Source: Holtiella tumoricola
GTDB lineage: Bacteria > Bacillota > Clostridia > Lachnospirales > Cellulosilyticaceae
Reading direction: 5' to 3'
NCBI RefSeq assembly: GCF_027857615.1
Contig: NZ_JAQIFT010000013.1
Coordinates: 4,931 to 68,930 of the forward strand
Length of the DNA: 64,000 nucleotides
Made by a program: the position numbers and the translations under genes. Position 1 is the stretch's first letter. The number at the start of each line of letters is the position of its first letter. The notes below the pieces were generated by a model, which worked only from the letters and a program-made list of their open reading frames with translations, ran no database searches and was not told where the DNA came from. Shown here in pieces: positions 61,695-64,000 of this stretch.

Positions 61695-63845
61695 CTATCC
61701 ATTATAGCTCTTAAAGAAGTTTTCTCCAACTAAAATACTCTCCATTCGATTACCTGAGCGCTCTTCAAAAGTAATACGTGTGTATTCAAGTGGAACAAGT
61801 TCTAAAATATCTAACATACCTTCCTCAGATTTATTCTTAATCATCTGGTGTACTTGCTCTTGCATAGAAGCATTACGAATAAGTACATCTGACGTTTTTA
61901 AGTCTACACGTATTAAAGTATAGACTTTATTAATCATCTCATCTGCACTACACACTTTATCTACCATATGAGGTAATAAATCTTTAAGGATTACTTTCTT
62001 ACTATTTTGTCCTATAATCATTTCATCTTGTAATACTTGTTTTGCTTTAAAATCAATACTTACATTGGTATAAATATAACCTTCTGTACATTCAGTACAT
62101 TTTTCCTTTTTACTCCCTAAGCACTGTTTACATGGTACTTTAGCGCTTCCTTCACAGGTTTCGCAAACTTGCTTCCCTGTTTGACAATCACAATCCATTT
62201 CATAATACTTTTTACATTTAATTTTTTTAGTTCCTTTACATTTATGACAAGTAATCCTCTTCGTGCCCTTACATACTTTACAAGCATACCCCTTATCTTT
62301 AAACTTCTCATTTACCCAGCCTGTATTTTGACAAAGTCCACACATTTCTCCACCATCACAATGTGGGCATTTTTTATACATACCATCTTTAATAAAGATA
62401 TAACCTTTATCACAATGTGGACATTTAATTTTCTTGTCTTTTGGACAAGTACACCTTGCTACACCACGCCCATTACATTCGGGACACTCTGCTATACCTT
62501 TATCATCACAATGTACGCAGGTATAATTTCCTTTTTGACATGTTTTACATTCTATGTACTTATTCAACGCTTTACAAGACATCTTTAAAGTTCCTTGGCA
62601 TTTTGTACATACTGTTTCACCTGTTCCATGACATGTCTCACAAGGTTCTTCTCCTTGTCCATCACAATGTGAACAAGTCATTTCCCCACTTCCATTGCAC
62701 TGTTTACAAGGTTCTTTAAAACTATCGATACATTTAGGGGTTTTATATATTCTATCGATATTAAATTTCCCTACAGGACTAAACTTATAACGCTTTAAAA
62801 TATAGTGATATAAATCTTTTTTACATTCTTCTTCACTACTCATTTCTTGCACTTCATGAGTAACTGCCTCATGCTGCTCCATAGTGGCTTCAATGCGGCT
62901 TAAACGTACATATAGTTCTACTCCTGTTTGAACATCTAGTCTATAATCTTTCTTATTTTTAAAGTATTGTTCTAAAATTTCTAAGGTTGCTCTATCCTTT
63001 GAGGCAATGAGCTTAATCATTAATTCTGTATCTCCCTTAGCACGTGGTTGATTCATTAAAAGGGGATCCTTCAATGCTTCAAACTTTATTTCATGAGGTT
63101 GTTTTTCAGTTTGAATTTTGTCATATATAAGTTCACAGGCTTCTATATTACCTTCTTTTACTGCATAAAACAGCGGGGTTAAACCTTCCTTATTTAATTG
63201 ATTTAAATCTGTTGAATATTTCAAGAGCACTTGTAAATGCTCATTTAAACTTTCTTTTATAGTTATATAAATAGGGGTTTCATTTTCTAAATTTAATTGA
63301 TCCGGTTCTACTTTACCTTTTAACAAGAGTTCTAAATATAAAGGATTATCTTGCTTTAAGGTTTCAAAAATAAAAGGTTCACCAGTCTCTTCTATTCTAA
63401 AGTCACCCTTAAAACCCCCCTTAGTAAGTACTTCAAAAATCTTACCATAATCTTTCTTAAAAACTTTCAAAAGCAAAGTATCTCTTTCACTTTTTTCATA
63501 GTTTTTTTGTATGCCTAACAAGATAAACATAGTGGCAATATCAATCCAATTATTATCTATCGCCTTTTCAAAGTTTCCTTTAGAATAAGCAAGTCTTCGA
63601 TTACTTAAATAAAACTTAGCAAAATTTTTATATACTCTAAGTTCTTTTTTCTTAACCTTGTCTCTTAAAAGAACAGTTGCACAAGGTAGCATAAGTAAGT
63701 CTATAACGCCAACGATGCTCACCAACATAATAATAAGTACGGCAGATATATATTGCTCATAAACAAATAATCCCATTGCAATTACCAACATTCCTATATT
63801 AAACCATACAGTTGTAGGAATAGGTTTTCTTTTCTTTTGCTGCAT
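61695..63845 (-). CDS. membrane protein with ankyrin-like repeats and a long CxxC zinc-knuckle array
   Basis: 716 residues. Two membrane helices in the first 60. Ankyrin-type repeats follow at about 185-245 (NLENETPIYITIKESL, NKEGLTPLFYAVKEGNIEAC), the hallmark TPLxxAxxxG. Residues about 380-610 are a cysteine array of about 15 CxxC pairs, many as CxxCxGxG or CxxCxGTG (CKQCNGSG, CSHCDGQG, CETCHGTG, CKVCKGTK), as in the DnaJ zinc domain but several times longer. The last ~100 residues have no motif I know. GAAAGGAAG precedes the ATG. DnaJ-like knuckles bind unfolded protein or other partners; the function here is not known. Confidence 0.7.
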   Translation of the reverse strand: MQQKKRKPIPTTVWFNIGMLVIAMGLFVYEQYISAVLIIMLVSIVGVIDLLMLPCATVLLRDKVKKKELRVYKNFAKFYLSNRRLAYSKGNFEKAIDNNWIDIATMFILLGIQKNYEKSERDTLLLKVFKKDYGKIFEVLTKGGFKGDFRIEETGEPFIFETLKQDNPLYLELLLKGKVEPDQLNLENETPIYITIKESLNEHLQVLLKYSTDLNQLNKEGLTPLFYAVKEGNIEACELIYDKIQTEKQPHEIKFEALKDPLLMNQPRAKGDTELMIKLIASKDRATLEILEQYFKNKKDYRLDVQTGVELYVRLSRIEATMEQHEAVTHEVQEMSSEEECKKDLYHYILKRYKFSPVGKFNIDRIYKTPKCIDSFKEPCKQCNGSGEMTCSHCDGQGEEPCETCHGTGETVCTKCQGTLKMSCKALNKYIECKTCQKGNYTCVHCDDKGIAECPECNGRGVARCTCPKDKKIKCPHCDKGYIFIKDGMYKKCPHCDGGEMCGLCQNTGWVNEKFKDKGYACKVCKGTKRITCHKCKGTKKIKCKKYYEMDCDCQTGKQVCETCEGSAKVPCKQCLGSKKEKCTECTEGYIYTNVSIDFKAKQVLQDEMIIGQNSKKVILKDLLPHMVDKVCSADEMINKVYTLIRVDLKTSDVLIRNASMQEQVHQMIKNKSEEGMLDILELVPLEYTRITFEERSGNRMESILVGENFFKSYNG

Positions 63846-64000
63846 ATGTATTCTTCCTTTCAGTCTATATAAATTTATATCGGCAACTTCTTTATTATTT
63901 TTAAGTCATTGTTACCCTAGCCATTTTAAGACTAGCAAAGATAGCTTATAAACCCTTTGGTGACTTTTATTATAATTGTTAAAGAAGGCTTAGAATATAA
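63846..64000. other. window end, upstream region of the zinc-knuckle gene
   Basis: 155 AT-rich bases holding the presumed promoter of the 716-residue protein. No ORF with a ribosome site was seen. Confidence 0.4.

Noticed and set aside
62169..62588. 139-codon plus-strand ORF opposite the zinc-knuckle array
   Set aside because: Mirror of the repetitive Cys codons on the minus strand; Phe/Thr-rich noise.
61900..62750. Repeat-like DNA suggesting a CRISPR or tandem repeat
   Set aside because: The regularity comes from repeated CxxCxGxG codons in a single protein; units differ at the DNA level and have no spacers.

Overview
The window is AT-rich DNA from a low-GC Gram-positive anaerobe, most likely a clostridium of the Lachnospiraceae/Cellulosilyticum type. 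This is inferred from gene content, not from a marker gene. The evidence is strong AGGAGG ribosome sites, a dapG-tepA-ylzJ-spoIIIE/ftsK block, formyl-tetrahydrofolate ligase with FolD, an N-terminal-rubredoxin rubrerythrin, DUF1540, and a selenium-linked molybdenum hydroxylase cluster. No rRNA, tRNA, CRISPR array or complete insertion sequence was recognised.

Layout. 1-8.7 kb is a mixed region: the end of an aldehyde dehydrogenase gene, a lone tyrosine recombinase, a formate/nitrite channel, a ribbon-helix-helix/coiled-coil protein with a phased array of GTTAAC palindromes upstream, a ferritin-like protein, a dicarboxylate/amino-acid symporter and a BaiN-type flavoprotein. 9-18.5 kb is a housekeeping block read on the minus strand: aspartokinase, TepA, YlzJ, FtsK/SpoIIIE, formate-THF ligase, FolD, RimO, PgsA. 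18.6-21.1 kb carries an AgrA/AgrC-like two-component pair followed by a 21-codon ORF (a possible signal peptide) and a small Cys-rich protein. 21.2-26.5 kb is a cobalamin-riboswitch operon: CobQ, a BtuFCD-type corrinoid importer and CobU. 26.5-28.5 kb holds a second PgsA-like gene, a DUF1540 protein, a rubrerythrin and SSB.

28.6-48.4 kb is the main metabolic island: two divergent operons around a YheO/DauR-type regulator. The minus arm encodes diaminopropionate ammonia-lyase, YgeY, the carbamoyltransferase YgeW, a purine permease, carbamate kinase, a hydantoinase and an EutJ-like actin-fold protein. The plus arm encodes SsnA, YgfK, a selenium-dependent-type hydroxylase and three further xanthine dehydrogenase subunits. 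Together they read as anaerobic purine/urate degradation. Purine rings are handled by the molybdenum enzymes and YgfK, opened by the amidohydrolases, and drained through diaminopropionate to pyruvate and ammonia and through carbamoyl phosphate to ATP.

48.5-64 kb is a looser accessory region: small membrane proteins, a membrane-anchored HTH protein, a zinc-finger/LuxR-HTH/DUF2087 regulator, three GNAT acetyltransferases, decayed gene fragments, a LysR regulator facing a nitroreductase pair, an SDR enzyme, YqeY, a YdcF-like protein, and a 716-residue membrane protein with ankyrin-like repeats and a long array of CxxC zinc knuckles.

The best candidates for something undescribed are the tiny ORF behind the sensor kinase (18727-18792), the phased palindromes in front of the RHH/coiled-coil gene (3974-4058), and the ankyrin/zinc-knuckle membrane protein (61695-63845).
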